64,000 bases of DNA from JAJCYK01 sp965212195. Its GTDB lineage: Bacteria > Bacteroidota > Bacteroidia > Cytophagales > Cyclobacteriaceae. Below the pieces are notes generated by a model. The model ran no database searches, had not been told where the DNA came from, and saw only the letters and a program-made list of their open reading frames with translations. The position numbers and the translations under genes were made by a program. How positions within the stretch are numbered: position 1 is the first letter of the stretch; each line of letters begins with the position of its first letter. Of the stretch, positions 17,462-26,228 are shown one piece after another. The DNA lies in NCBI GenBank assembly GCA_965212195.1, contig CBDBUW010000012.1:186001-250000 (forward strand), written 5' to 3'.

Positions 17462-18745
17462 TCAAGAGTGTTCACCAGATGTTAACTTAATATTTGTATT
17501 TCCCAAATTTTCAGATTCAATTACTAAAAGGCGATTGTACTTGGCCAACCTTTCAGATTGCGTTATGGATCCCACTTTAATGAAATCACCGGCCCAACCG
17601 GTAGCCAGGTCCGACAACCAATGATCTTCCGTTTCACCGCTACGAGCGCTTACCACGATCTTCCATCCGGCATCCCTAGCCAGTGAAAATGCCTGTAAGG
17701 CTTCGGTCAGAGTACCAATCTGGTTTACTTTCAATAGTAGACTGTTGGAGGCTTTTTTACTTATGGCTTTTTCAATACGGATGGGATTGGTGCATAATAA
17801 GTCATCTCCTAATACCAATGTACCTTCAGGTACTTTATCCATGAATTGTATCCATCCCTGCCAATCGTTTTCCGCCAAACCGTCTTCAATGCTGATAATG
17901 GGAAACTGCTGCTTCCATTCCACTAACCGCCCAATCATTTGTTCAGCAGAAAGCTGGGCTCCGTCTATCAGATAATGACCGCCTTCGTAGAAATGAGAGG
18001 CCGCTACGTCCAGGGTAAGCGCAATGTCCTTACCGGGAGTAAAGCCTGCCTGCCGGATACAATTGACGGCCTCTTGGATCATTTCTTCGGATGAACTAAA
18101 AGAAGGCGCCAGTCCCCCCTCATCTGCCGTTAACAGTCGCATTTGGTAATGAGAAGCCATGCGCTGCACAGCGGTGTAGTACACGGTATGCATCATTTCC
18201 ATAGTTTCAGAAATACTGCTGGCCTTTAGCATGACCAACTGTACGTCCTGGATAGACGTTTGATGTCCTCCGTGTTTACCACCGCTGAAAAGATTGATCA
18301 TTGGCCGGGGGAGCTTAGGCTCTACCTCTGCTATAGCGCTTAGGTGCTGATAAAGGGGAAGTTTTTTAGTTCTTGCCTGAGCTCTGCAAAAAGCTAGCGA
18401 CACTCCCAGAATGGCATTCGCCCCCAATTTTGATTTGTTGGGGGTGCCATCCAACTCCATCAGAGCTTGATCTAAGTCCTGCTGTGTCTGGAACTCTTGG
18501 TTGGACAGATAATCGTTTATTAGGGTATTGACGTTTTCTACCACCCTTCTGCATCCTTTACCGTGATAGCGATTATCCTCAAGATCCCTTAGCTCTATGG
18601 CTTCGGCGGCTCCTGTAGAGGCACCGGAGGGTACGGAGGCAGTGCCCATAGTACCATCGTTCAAATGGCACCAGGCTTGTATTGTGGGCTGCCCTCTGCT
18701 GTCTAAAATTTCCAAAGCGGACACCGATTGGATGGCGTTATTCAT
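17462..18745 (-). CDS. Enolase-family protein with altered active site
   Basis: The 427-residue protein aligns along its whole length with phosphopyruvate hydratase (2-phosphoglycerate to PEP). Retained: the PSGASTG loop (39-45), H158, catalytic E209 in DEGG, metal ligands D246, E287 and D314, catalytic K339 in KVNQIG, R368 and K390. Changed: yeast E168 (in LQEFM) is D167 (IQDVQ), yeast H373 (VSHRSGETED) is A367 (VSARSGETED), and the ASEFY motif reads ASHFY. It may be a weak enolase or act on a related phospho-hydroxyacid. Its first 8 bases overlap the end of the upstream kinase gene, so the two are translationally linked. A canonical eno should exist elsewhere in the genome; not checkable here. 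Confidence 0.8.
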   Translation of the reverse strand: MNNAIQSVSALEILDSRGQPTIQAWCHLNDGTMGTASVPSGASTGAAEAIELRDLEDNRYHGKGCRRVVENVNTLINDYLSNQEFQTQQDLDQALMELDGTPNKSKLGANAILGVSLAFCRAQARTKKLPLYQHLSAIAEVEPKLPRPMINLFSGGKHGGHQTSIQDVQLVMLKASSISETMEMMHTVYYTAVQRMASHYQMRLLTADEGGLAPSFSSSEEMIQEAVNCIRQAGFTPGKDIALTLDVAASHFYEGGHYLIDGAQLSAEQMIGRLVEWKQQFPIISIEDGLAENDWQGWIQFMDKVPEGTLVLGDDLLCTNPIRIEKAISKKASNSLLLKVNQIGTLTEALQAFSLARDAGWKIVVSARSGETEDHWLSDLATGWAGDFIKVGSITQSERLAKYNRLLVIESENLGNTNIKLTSGEHS

Positions 18746-19745
18746 ATAATTTGCTTTTTATGTTAGTAATTAATTGAGGGACATCTTTAGCAGGCTGCTC
18801 CATTAATTCTAAAACCATCCTCGATTGGTTTTCCTGCTGTGGTTTCGTTAAGTACTCCAGGGGAGACCGACCTGCTACCCTGGCTAATAGGCAACCCAAG
18901 GTGTGAAGTACGGAGTATTCTTCCAGATCTTGGGTTAAATTGTGCTGATGAAGGTGGCCTTGATAATGTTGCCAGAAAAGTATGGCCAATTCCAGAAAAT
19001 TCTCACTTAACTCCTGAAAGTGATGGGCTTTACTGATAAAATGAGTGAGGGCAAAACCAACGTCGAATGCCGGGTCGCCATAATGCATGACCTCATGATC
19101 AATAAGGAACAGCTGTTGATCGGCTATCAAAACGTTTTTAGGACTGTAGTCACCATGAACCAGGGCTTGTTTGCGCTTAAGGGTCGCATGAATAAGCGGT
19201 TCCAGTAGCTTTTTGGATTCAGGAATCTTATTGAGGACAAATCTATAGTAGGGTTCCAGTCTTAGAGATTCAAAAAACGAGGAGTCCCTGAACTCTCCTT
19301 TTATTTCGGGATAGAAGTTAGACGCGTTATGGATTTTAGCCAGTAACCGGCCGAACTCAATGGCATGGGCAGGGACTAGCTTACCTCGCATGAGGTTCGC
19401 TTTCCAATTAGTATGTGGCATTCTCACCGCTGCCATTATTAAAATATGGTGCTCCTGGCTCTCGTGAAGGAAATCCGGCACATTTTCTGGAATAATCCTT
19501 TTAAGCCATCGCAGGCCCAGGGCTTCTATGTGTATGCGGTGCGGTGAACTAAACCAATCGCTTTTTACCCTTAGTTTTGGCAATGCTTGTTTTGCCACCA
19601 TGTTGTTCCCCGAAGAAGGTGCTATTAGGATGGTCCGATTGGAAACTCCTCCCTCCAACTTGATTATTTGAGGAGTTTCCTCCCCAGGCAACAATCCCTT
19701 TTCTTTCAGAAACTGTATTATTTCGGATGAGTGCTCAATGTTCAT
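18738..19745 (-). CDS. APH/MtnK-like small-molecule kinase
   Basis: This is a protein-kinase-like phosphotransferase of about 335 residues. It has an N-lobe lysine in VAKQALPKLRV (K52), the catalytic loop HGDYSPKN (197-204), and the metal motif IDHE (215-218) followed by YGDPAFDVG. The KQALPK segment, FFESLRLEPYYRFV and FDVGFALTHF recall 5-methylthioribose kinases more than aminoglycoside kinases, but the substrate is unknown. An in-frame TTG at 19802 was rejected because a TAnnTTTG promoter element lies on top of it; ATG 19745 is preferred. It overlaps the enolase paralogue by 8 bases, which suggests the kinase product is the substrate of that protein (inference). Confidence 0.8.
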   Translation of the reverse strand: MNIEHSSEIIQFLKEKGLLPGEETPQIIKLEGGVSNRTILIAPSSGNNMVAKQALPKLRVKSDWFSSPHRIHIEALGLRWLKRIIPENVPDFLHESQEHHILIMAAVRMPHTNWKANLMRGKLVPAHAIEFGRLLAKIHNASNFYPEIKGEFRDSSFFESLRLEPYYRFVLNKIPESKKLLEPLIHATLKRKQALVHGDYSPKNVLIADQQLFLIDHEVMHYGDPAFDVGFALTHFISKAHHFQELSENFLELAILFWQHYQGHLHQHNLTQDLEEYSVLHTLGCLLARVAGRSPLEYLTKPQQENQSRMVLELMEQPAKDVPQLITNIKSKLYE

Positions 19746-19799
19746 GGATACCAGGGCCTCAGGACTTTCATTTAAGATTTCTTGACTAGCTATGAATTG

Positions 19800-19807
19800 C
19801 AAAGGTA
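19800..19807 (-). promoter_or_regulatory. Candidate -7 promoter element of the kinase-enolase operon
   Basis: On the minus strand 19807-19800 reads TACCTTTG, an exact TAnnTTTG match, 54 bases before ATG 19745. No clear -33 box is seen. Confidence 0.45.
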
Positions 19808-19937
19808 AAATAAGGTGATAATTGGATAAAATTCACCATCCGGCATTTATGATAAAACTTATATATTGTAATAATTGCTGTGGTATTCCTTGAAATCCTA
19901 AGCTGTCGATTAATTCTGGAAAAAGTAATTGTAAAAC

Positions 19938-21056
19938 ATGTCAATAATTTCAAGAAGTGCAGTGGCCCGGGGGGATGGCACTTTCGCCATAGATGAAGTA
20001 ACCCTGGCGTCCCCGGAATCAGACGAAGTTATAGTAAAGATCAAAGCCGCCGGGGTATGTCATACGGATTACGACTCGTTATCCTGGGGCAAGCCCATAG
20101 TCATGGGACATGAAGGAGCAGGGGTGGTAGAGGCCGTGGGCCCGGGAATTACCGAATTTAGCAGCGGCGATCAGGTCATACTAAACTGGGCCACCCCCTG
20201 TATGAACTGCTTTCAATGCCAGCAAGGCAATCAACACATTTGCGAGAATAACTCTCCGGTGGTAGCCGGAAGCAATGGGCATACCCCCGGGCATGCAAGT
20301 TTTGCAGGCACATTATGGAAGGGGGAACCCATCGAGCGCTCTTTCAATATTGGTACCCTTAGCGACTATACGCTGGTTAAGCAGTCTGCCTTGGTCAAAA
20401 TAAAAGATGAAGACCTGAACTTTTCAGCCGCTAGCATAATAAGTTGTGGGGTAATGACAGGTTACGGATCAGTGGTCAACGCTGCTAAACTGGTAGCTGG
20501 CAGTTCAGCAGTGGTTTTAGGTTGCGGGGGTGTGGGTTTGAATGTGATCCAGGGCGCCAGAATCTCCAGAGCGGCTATGATCGTGGCGGTGGATACTAAC
20601 GCAGAAAAACTCGAACTGGCTAAACAGTTGGGAGCCACCCATACCATTTTGGCGGACAAAAACGACCGTGGATTGGAACAGACCGCGGAAAAGGTGAGAA
20701 ATCTGTGCCATGGTAGGGGTGCGGACTATGCTTTTGAATGTACCGCCGTGCCGGCATTGGGTGCTGCCCCGTTGGCCATGATTAGAAATGCCGGGACTGC
20801 AGTTCAAGTAAGTGGAATCGAGGAAGAAATTACCATTGATATGAGCCTGTTTGAATGGGATAAGATCTATATCAACCCACTTTACGGAAAGTGCCGCCCG
20901 CAGATTGATTTTCCTGAACTTATGCGATTATATAAAGAGGGAGCTCTTAAATTAGAAGAAATGATCACTCGTGAATATTCGCTTGATAATCTTCAGCAGG
21001 CTTTTGATGATATGATTGGGGGTAAAAATGCCAAGGGAGTGGTAACATTTGAATAA
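19938..21056 (+). CDS. Zinc-dependent alcohol dehydrogenase, class III-like
   Basis: A 372-residue medium-chain dehydrogenase. Catalytic zinc ligands are in GVCHTDY and GHEGAG. Structural-zinc cysteines are in CMNCFQCQQGNQHIC, and the NAD fold has GCGGVGLNVIQGA. The C-terminal half (FECTAVP, LYGKCRPQIDFP) resembles class III formaldehyde/thiol-adduct dehydrogenases and the mycothiol-dependent MscR type rather than simple ethanol dehydrogenases. The next gene, 19 bases on, is an EstD-type esterase like S-formylthiol hydrolases, which fits thiol-dependent formaldehyde oxidation. Since bacillithiol is made (bshB1), bacillithiol could be the cofactor; this is inference. It diverges from the kinase operon. 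Confidence 0.85.
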   Translation: MSIISRSAVARGDGTFAIDEVTLASPESDEVIVKIKAAGVCHTDYDSLSWGKPIVMGHEGAGVVEAVGPGITEFSSGDQVILNWATPCMNCFQCQQGNQHICENNSPVVAGSNGHTPGHASFAGTLWKGEPIERSFNIGTLSDYTLVKQSALVKIKDEDLNFSAASIISCGVMTGYGSVVNAAKLVAGSSAVVLGCGGVGLNVIQGARISRAAMIVAVDTNAEKLELAKQLGATHTILADKNDRGLEQTAEKVRNLCHGRGADYAFECTAVPALGAAPLAMIRNAGTAVQVSGIEEEITIDMSLFEWDKIYINPLYGKCRPQIDFPELMRLYKEGALKLEEMITREYSLDNLQQAFDDMIGGKNAKGVVTFE

Positions 21057-21075
21057 TAGGAAACCTTAGATATCC

Positions 21076-21885
21076 GTGAGTAGCTTTAGAACAGTACAAT
21101 TATCAGATAGGAACTATGAGAACGCCGGGTTGCGCTTCCTGACAGTTAAGTCAAACCACTTAAAGGGACGAGGAGATATCTGTGTTTATGTACCTGAACT
21201 AGAGATAGATATAACAAATATTCCCGTATATATTCTGTTACATGGAGTTTATGGAAGTGCCTGGGCCTGGGCTATGAAAGGAGGAGCCCATATAACTGCG
21301 CAAAACTTAATTTCTAATGGAGAGATAAGACCGGCCATTGTGGCCATGCCTTCCGATGGACTCTGGGGTGATGGTTCAGGATATTTGACACATCAAGATA
21401 GAAATTTTGCCCAATGGATCGTATCGGACGTACCTGCTGCAATTATTGAAAATATTTCCGGCGCCGATATACATTCTCCCATTTGTATTGGTGGCTTTTC
21501 CATGGGTGGGTATGGTGCGTTGGTATTGGGGTCCCAATTCCCGAATAAATTTAAAGCTATTTCGGCGCATAGCTCCATTACCAAATTTGAACAAATGGCC
21601 GGTTTCGTGGAAGAACCTCTGGGATCTTTCAAAATTCAAGGACTTGAGAACGACGTTATCGATTATGTGAGCAGAAAACCCCATGAATTGCCCCCGTTAC
21701 GATTTGATTGCGGGATCCAAGATGATTTGTTGCAGGCCAATAGGGAGCTACATCGCCAATTGGGGGATCTTAAGATCGAGCATCAATACCATGAATTTGA
21801 AGGCGGACATGAATGGCCCTACTGGCAAAAGAACCTGGAGCACAGCTTGCGTTTTTTTGATAAGCAGGTTACATCTTCGCTATAG
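21076..21885 (+). CDS. Alpha/beta-hydrolase, esterase D/FrmB-like
   Basis: The 269-residue protein is an alpha/beta-hydrolase with HGVYGSAWAW forming the oxyanion region, nucleophile Ser in GFSMGGYGA (near residue 143), and a C-terminal catalytic His in EGGHEWPYW. The acid is probably the Asp in RFDCGIQDD. There is no signal peptide, so it is cytoplasmic. It starts with GTG and follows the class III-like dehydrogenase by 19 bases, supporting a role as S-formylthiol hydrolase. Related esterases also cleave acetylated sugars, and the galactose/fucose genes downstream leave that open. Confidence 0.78.
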   Translation: MSSFRTVQLSDRNYENAGLRFLTVKSNHLKGRGDICVYVPELEIDITNIPVYILLHGVYGSAWAWAMKGGAHITAQNLISNGEIRPAIVAMPSDGLWGDGSGYLTHQDRNFAQWIVSDVPAAIIENISGADIHSPICIGGFSMGGYGALVLGSQFPNKFKAISAHSSITKFEQMAGFVEEPLGSFKIQGLENDVIDYVSRKPHELPPLRFDCGIQDDLLQANRELHRQLGDLKIEHQYHEFEGGHEWPYWQKNLEHSLRFFDKQVTSSL

Positions 21886-21998
21886 GCTGGAAATTTTATG
21901 AACCAAACCTTATCTTGTAAAAACTATTTATAATATCAATTCGTGTTATTCCTGGTGATTTTTAATATTAATGCCCCCGGTACCGCTATACAGCAGTT

Positions 21999-23150
21999 AT
22001 GAACAAACACCAAATACTTGCTGAGTATGCCAATTATTTTACCGGGACTCCATTACTGGTCAACGCACCGGGCAGAATTAACTTGATTGGTGAACATACC
22101 GACTATAATCATGGGTTTGTAATGCCTGCCGCTATTAACAAGAGTTTGTTTCTAGCCATGAATAAGTCTGATCAACCGGATACCGTTAAGGTTCGTTCAT
22201 ACGATTATGACCAGGAAGAAACCTTCATTTTAGGCACCTCACCACGCCCTTTCAACTCCTGGAGAAGCTACGTTCAAGCCATTTTTCAGGAGTTGGAGGC
22301 CAGATCTAAGCCTCTATCGGGATTCAACTGTGTTTTCGGCAGCGATATACCGGTGGGGGCGGGCATGTCATCCTCCGCGGCCTTATGCTGCGGTTTCATA
22401 AGTGGCGTGAACAGGTTGTTCAATTGGGAGTTATCTAAATTGGAGATTGCCCAAATCGCGCAAGCTGCAGAGCACCGAATAGGCGCTCATGTGGGTTTAA
22501 TGGATCAGTTTGCCGTGATGCATGGTAAAAAAGACCATGTGATCCAGCTGGACTGCCTGGATTATAGCTATGAATATAATCCTCTGAAGCTAAAAGATCT
22601 TTCACTGGTCTTGATTAACAGCAATGTAAAGCATGAATTGGTAGACTCTGAATATAACGATCGCCGTGCCAGTTGCGAGAAGGCGCTGAGCCAGCTGCAA
22701 CAGTTACGTCCTGAGATCAATACCCTTAGGGATGTGAATATGAACGACCTTGAAAATGCTGACTTTCTAGACCCTACTGATTTGAAAAGGGTGCAATTCG
22801 TACTTCATGAGAACTATCGGGTTAAACTAACTTCCCAGGCCTTGAAAGGGGGTCGCTTCCAAGAGGTAGGGAAGTTGTTATATCAATCACACCAGGGATT
22901 AAGCCAGGAGTACCAGGTAAGCTGTCCGGAGTTGGATCTGTTGGTTGACTTGACCAAACAAGAACAGGGAGTGTTGGGTGCTCGTATGATGGGAGGAGGC
23001 TTCGGGGGCTGCTCCATTAACTTGGTTCGCCATAATGAACTGGACGATACCATTTTACGAATAATGGAACAGTATGAACAGCAAACCAAAATCACGCCGG
23101 AATCCTATATGGTTTCAATTGAAGATGGGGTTAAGCTGTTCGAAGACTAG
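21999..23150 (+). CDS. galK: Galactokinase
   Basis: GalK phosphorylates alpha-D-galactose at C1 with ATP, the first step of the Leloir pathway. The 383-residue GHMP kinase has the galactokinase signature GRINLIGEHTDYN (25-37), the ATP loop PVGAGMSSSAAL, and the C-terminal GARMMGGGFGGC motif. LMDQFAV supplies the catalytic aspartate. No galT, galE or galM is adjacent. It converges on the mutarotase/FucP pair with an 11-base gap, so it is a separate transcript from those genes. Confidence 0.95.
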   Translation: MNKHQILAEYANYFTGTPLLVNAPGRINLIGEHTDYNHGFVMPAAINKSLFLAMNKSDQPDTVKVRSYDYDQEETFILGTSPRPFNSWRSYVQAIFQELEARSKPLSGFNCVFGSDIPVGAGMSSSAALCCGFISGVNRLFNWELSKLEIAQIAQAAEHRIGAHVGLMDQFAVMHGKKDHVIQLDCLDYSYEYNPLKLKDLSLVLINSNVKHELVDSEYNDRRASCEKALSQLQQLRPEINTLRDVNMNDLENADFLDPTDLKRVQFVLHENYRVKLTSQALKGGRFQEVGKLLYQSHQGLSQEYQVSCPELDLLVDLTKQEQGVLGARMMGGGFGGCSINLVRHNELDDTILRIMEQYEQQTKITPESYMVSIEDGVKLFED

Positions 23151-23161
23151 TGGTGAAAACC

Positions 23162-23503
23162 TTATGGCTGGAGTTTGAATATCTTTTCCATAACTACCCA
23201 TTTTTCACCTTTATCCGCCCAGGGTAGTAATTGTTGGAATTGACTCATCAACTTCTCCCATTCCTGTACTCTGGGATTATCTGCATCCATACGGGCTTTT
23301 CTAAAGAAATCAAAGGTTTCGTCAACTTCCATGATCATAAAAAGTCGGTTACCCGTTAGGTAGATCTCCATATCCAGGATCCCGGCATCTTTGATGCTTT
23401 CGGTAATCTCCGGCCAGGTATTTCCCGCAGCATGATATCGCTTATACTCAGCAATCAGCTCTGGGTTATCTTTCAAATCACAGGCTAGGCAATACCTTCT
23501 CAT
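23162..23503 (-). CDS. rhaM: L-rhamnose mutarotase family protein
   Basis: RhaM-type proteins interconvert alpha and beta anomers of L-rhamnose or L-fucose. The 113-residue length is typical; the conserved opening RYCLACDLKDN, the central HAAGNTWPEI, and the terminal ADKGEKWVVMEKIF motif are present. It overlaps the FucP-type transporter by 4 bases, so in this organism it most likely serves imported L-fucose or a related 6-deoxysugar, in the place FucU takes elsewhere. The gene symbol follows the family; the real sugar is not certain. Confidence 0.88.
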   Translation of the reverse strand: MRRYCLACDLKDNPELIAEYKRYHAAGNTWPEITESIKDAGILDMEIYLTGNRLFMIMEVDETFDFFRKARMDADNPRVQEWEKLMSQFQQLLPWADKGEKWVVMEKIFKLQP

Positions 23504-24834
23504 AGCTGGGGATCTGATTTTAAGACCATCATTCTATACGTCCGGTATCCATAAGCAGCCACCAGCACAAAGCATATTAAAGGCAGCGTAAAGGAGATAT
23601 TAACCTCAGGAACACCTAATATCCTGACATCGGCGTAGCCGTTGCCCCCAATATCCAGAATCGCTCCTTGTAATACCGGCATTATAGCTCCTCCTACGAT
23701 AGCCATTACCAAAAATGCCGCTCCATACTTGGCGTCTTCACCAACACCGGTCAGGGAAATGCCGTATATGGTAGGAAACATAACCGACATGCACAAAGAA
23801 ATACCTACCAATGAATAGAGGCCCCACATACCTTGAATGAAAATGGCTCCCATGGTAAAAGTGATGGCGCCAAATGCAAAGTACATTAATAGCTTACCGG
23901 AGTCGAAAAATTTTAACAGGTAGGTGCCAACCCAGCGACCCACCAGGAACAGCCCCAGGGCTACGTAAGCGTAACTAACAGCACTTTGATTGTTGATCCC
24001 CAGGGTTTCAGCATATTGATAGATATAGGTCCAGCACATGATTTGAGCACCTACATAGAACATCTGTGCGAATACTCCTTCTACGAACCTTTTATTCTTA
24101 AACAGCCGCTTCAGGGAATTTGCCACAGAATCATTCTGCTCAGAATGTTTTTCAGGCATTCTGACCAAGGAAATCATTACCAGCATGAACAGTACAAATA
24201 ATCCCAGTATTACGTAAGGGTTGCGAATTACTGCAAGATCTGCGGTACGTACTGCCGCTTTAGCTGTTTCGGAAAGCGTATCATATATGGGGTTTCCCTG
24301 GGCATCGAGGTCATCGGATTGCAATGAACCCAGAATGAATGTCTGTGCCACGAAAAGTCCAGTTAGGGCTCCAATTGGGTTAAACGCCTGTGCCAGATTT
24401 AATCTCCTAGTAGCGGTACTTTCATGTCCCATCGACAAAATAAATGGATTGGCGGTAGTTTCCAGGAAAGCCAAACCGAAGGTAAGGATATACAATGCGG
24501 CCAAGAAAAAGCCGAACTCCGCATAGGCTGCAGCCGGATAGAACAACAGCGCACCCAGTGCATACAGCAGGAGTCCCAGTAGGACGCCTTTCTTATAGCT
24601 GTACTTTTTCACAAACATTGCTGCTGGGAAGGCCATGGTAAAATATCCCCCGTAAAAAGCCATTTGTACCCAAGAGGCCTGAGTGTTGTTCAGTTCAAGC
24701 ACTTTTTTAAAGGCCGATACCATAGGATTGGTGATATCATTGGCGAAACCCCATAATGCAAACAGTGAAGTAATTAAAATGAAAGGGATCAGTATCTGTT
24801 TGGATACCACTGGGGTTTCATTGGTGTGTTTCAT
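23500..24834 (-). CDS. fucP: L-fucose:H+ symporter family transporter
   Basis: A 444-residue major facilitator with about twelve membrane helices. Family features: FALWGFANDITNPM in helix 1 (FucP-type N-D signature), FLETTANPFILSMG in helix 4, and helix 5 starting RRLNLAQAFNPIGALTG. It should import L-fucose or a similar sugar with protons. The downstream mutarotase overlaps it by 4 bases and an LgoD-like dehydrogenase lies upstream on the same strand, 129 bases away. Bacteroidota contain several FucP paralogues for glucose/galactose and other sugars, so substrate assignment rests on the neighbours. Confidence 0.9.
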   Translation of the reverse strand: MKHTNETPVVSKQILIPFILITSLFALWGFANDITNPMVSAFKKVLELNNTQASWVQMAFYGGYFTMAFPAAMFVKKYSYKKGVLLGLLLYALGALLFYPAAAYAEFGFFLAALYILTFGLAFLETTANPFILSMGHESTATRRLNLAQAFNPIGALTGLFVAQTFILGSLQSDDLDAQGNPIYDTLSETAKAAVRTADLAVIRNPYVILGLFVLFMLVMISLVRMPEKHSEQNDSVANSLKRLFKNKRFVEGVFAQMFYVGAQIMCWTYIYQYAETLGINNQSAVSYAYVALGLFLVGRWVGTYLLKFFDSGKLLMYFAFGAITFTMGAIFIQGMWGLYSLVGISLCMSVMFPTIYGISLTGVGEDAKYGAAFLVMAIVGGAIMPVLQGAILDIGGNGYADVRILGVPEVNISFTLPLICFVLVAAYGYRTYRMMVLKSDPQL

Positions 24835-24963
24835 GGATGAATACCGGGGCTTTTGGTTTAAGATGTAGTCATTCTTTTTTGCAAGGGGAGGTATCTTGTG
24901 CTATTAAGATCTTGCTTTTGGAAAACAACATAGCATTTTATTGATGATTCTACCAGATTAATA

Positions 24964-25977
24964 CTATAATTCAATCATTGCTTTTATAACCCCGCTCTCA
25001 GGATTCACCCATTCTTCGAAATGTGCGATCATCTGGTCAAACGGAACCGTATGGGTAATGAAAGCTTCTGTGGGAAACGCTTGTCTTTCCAGCATTTTGA
25101 TGACCAATTCAAAGTCTTCCCGGGTGGCATTACGACTGCACATCAGAGTAGCTTCTTTAGCATGGATATAGGGGTGATTGAAGGTTAGCTGGTCCTTTGA
25201 CAGTCCCACAAGAATATATCGTCCGCCATGGGCCATAAACTGAGGTCCCGCTTCCAGCGCTTGTCGGTTACCCGTGGCGTCAAAAACGGCGGTAGCAAGA
25301 TCCTCATTAGTGATCTCTTGTACTTTTGCTAAGGGATCGCTGGCTACATTTATGGTATGATTTACACCGACAACCTCTTGTGCAAATTGTAGTCGTTGAT
25401 GGTTGATGTCCATGGCAATTACTTTTGCTCCCATCATCTGGGCCAAAGCCATAATTCCCAATCCAATGGGACCGGCACCCATTACTGCGATAGACTCTCC
25501 CGCCTGCAGGTTGCTTCTTCTCAAGGCGTGTGCCCCAATGGACAATGGTTCGACAATGGCCATCTCCTGGTAGGAGAGTTGGGGTGCCGGGATTAGAAAG
25601 TCATGGTTTACGGCAATTTTTTCCTGCATCCCGCCATCAGTATGTACGCCCAACACCTCAAGGTGCTGGCAACAGTTGGTCTTGCCCTGGCGGCAGGCAA
25701 TGCATGTGCCGCAACTCATATAAGGCATTACCACCACCTTGTCGCCGGCTTTGAGAGTAGGATGCCCCTCGATTTCTAATATTTGGGCGGCCAGCTCATG
25801 CCCCAAAATGCGAGGGTAGGTAAAATACGCCTGATTGCCGGTGTAGGCATGGAGGTCGGTGCCGCAAATACCTATGTTCTTTATTTGAAGCAGCGCCTCA
25901 TGAGGTGAATTTGTAGGCACCTCCTTCTGCTTCAGCTTAAACTCACCGGGTTTTTCACAAACAATAAAATTCATCAT
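24964..25977 (-). CDS. Zinc-dependent L-galactonate/sugar-acid dehydrogenase (LgoD-like)
   Basis: A medium-chain dehydrogenase of about 337 residues with GICGTDLHAY and GHELAAQI (catalytic zinc), structural zinc cysteines in CGTCIACRQGKTNCC, and NAD motif GAGPIGLGIMALAQ. The PYMSCGTCIACRQGKTNCC region, VLGVHTDGGM, and CSRNATREDF strongly recall E. coli LgoD, which oxidises L-galactonate at C5. L-Fuconate is the 6-deoxy analogue, so a role in L-fucose or L-galactose acid catabolism fits the neighbouring fucP and rhaM. The start is ATG 25977 or 25974; the open frame back to 26019 would add 14 residues that the family lacks. Confidence 0.82.
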   Translation of the reverse strand: MMNFIVCEKPGEFKLKQKEVPTNSPHEALLQIKNIGICGTDLHAYTGNQAYFTYPRILGHELAAQILEIEGHPTLKAGDKVVVMPYMSCGTCIACRQGKTNCCQHLEVLGVHTDGGMQEKIAVNHDFLIPAPQLSYQEMAIVEPLSIGAHALRRSNLQAGESIAVMGAGPIGLGIMALAQMMGAKVIAMDINHQRLQFAQEVVGVNHTINVASDPLAKVQEITNEDLATAVFDATGNRQALEAGPQFMAHGGRYILVGLSKDQLTFNHPYIHAKEATLMCSRNATREDFELVIKMLERQAFPTEAFITHTVPFDQMIAHFEEWVNPESGVIKAMIEL

Positions 25978-26109
25978 GGGCCGATAGTGAAAATTTGCCA
26001 TGCCTGGTGTATTGGGCAAAATCCCTTTACCCCAATCTTAAAATACTCTAATATTCCTCACGATATGAAACAAATACCGGAAATGAAAAATCTAACCACT
26101 TTAAAATAA

Positions 26110-26166
26110 GTTAAGCAGGAGTAATTACCATCAATTGGTCACTTCGATCCTCGCTCCCTGCTTAAC
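26110..26166. other. Intergenic hairpin between DUF5107 and LgoD-like genes
   Basis: A perfect 10-base inverted repeat, GTTAAGCAGG (26110-26119) / CCTGCTTAAC (26157-26166), spans a 37-base loop. It lies after the 3' end of the DUF5107 gene (minus strand) and before the dehydrogenase. No T tract follows, so it may be an operator or a structured leader rather than a terminator. Confidence 0.4.
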
Positions 26167-26228
26167 AGCATTTGTTTTCAATTTGATTTACATCCTCGTT
26201 AGAAGCTCTTCTTAATGGATGATTTGCG

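Noticed and set aside
17462..18745. Calling this gene the housekeeping eno
   Set aside because: Two conserved active-site residues are replaced, so the symbol was left empty although the family is certain.
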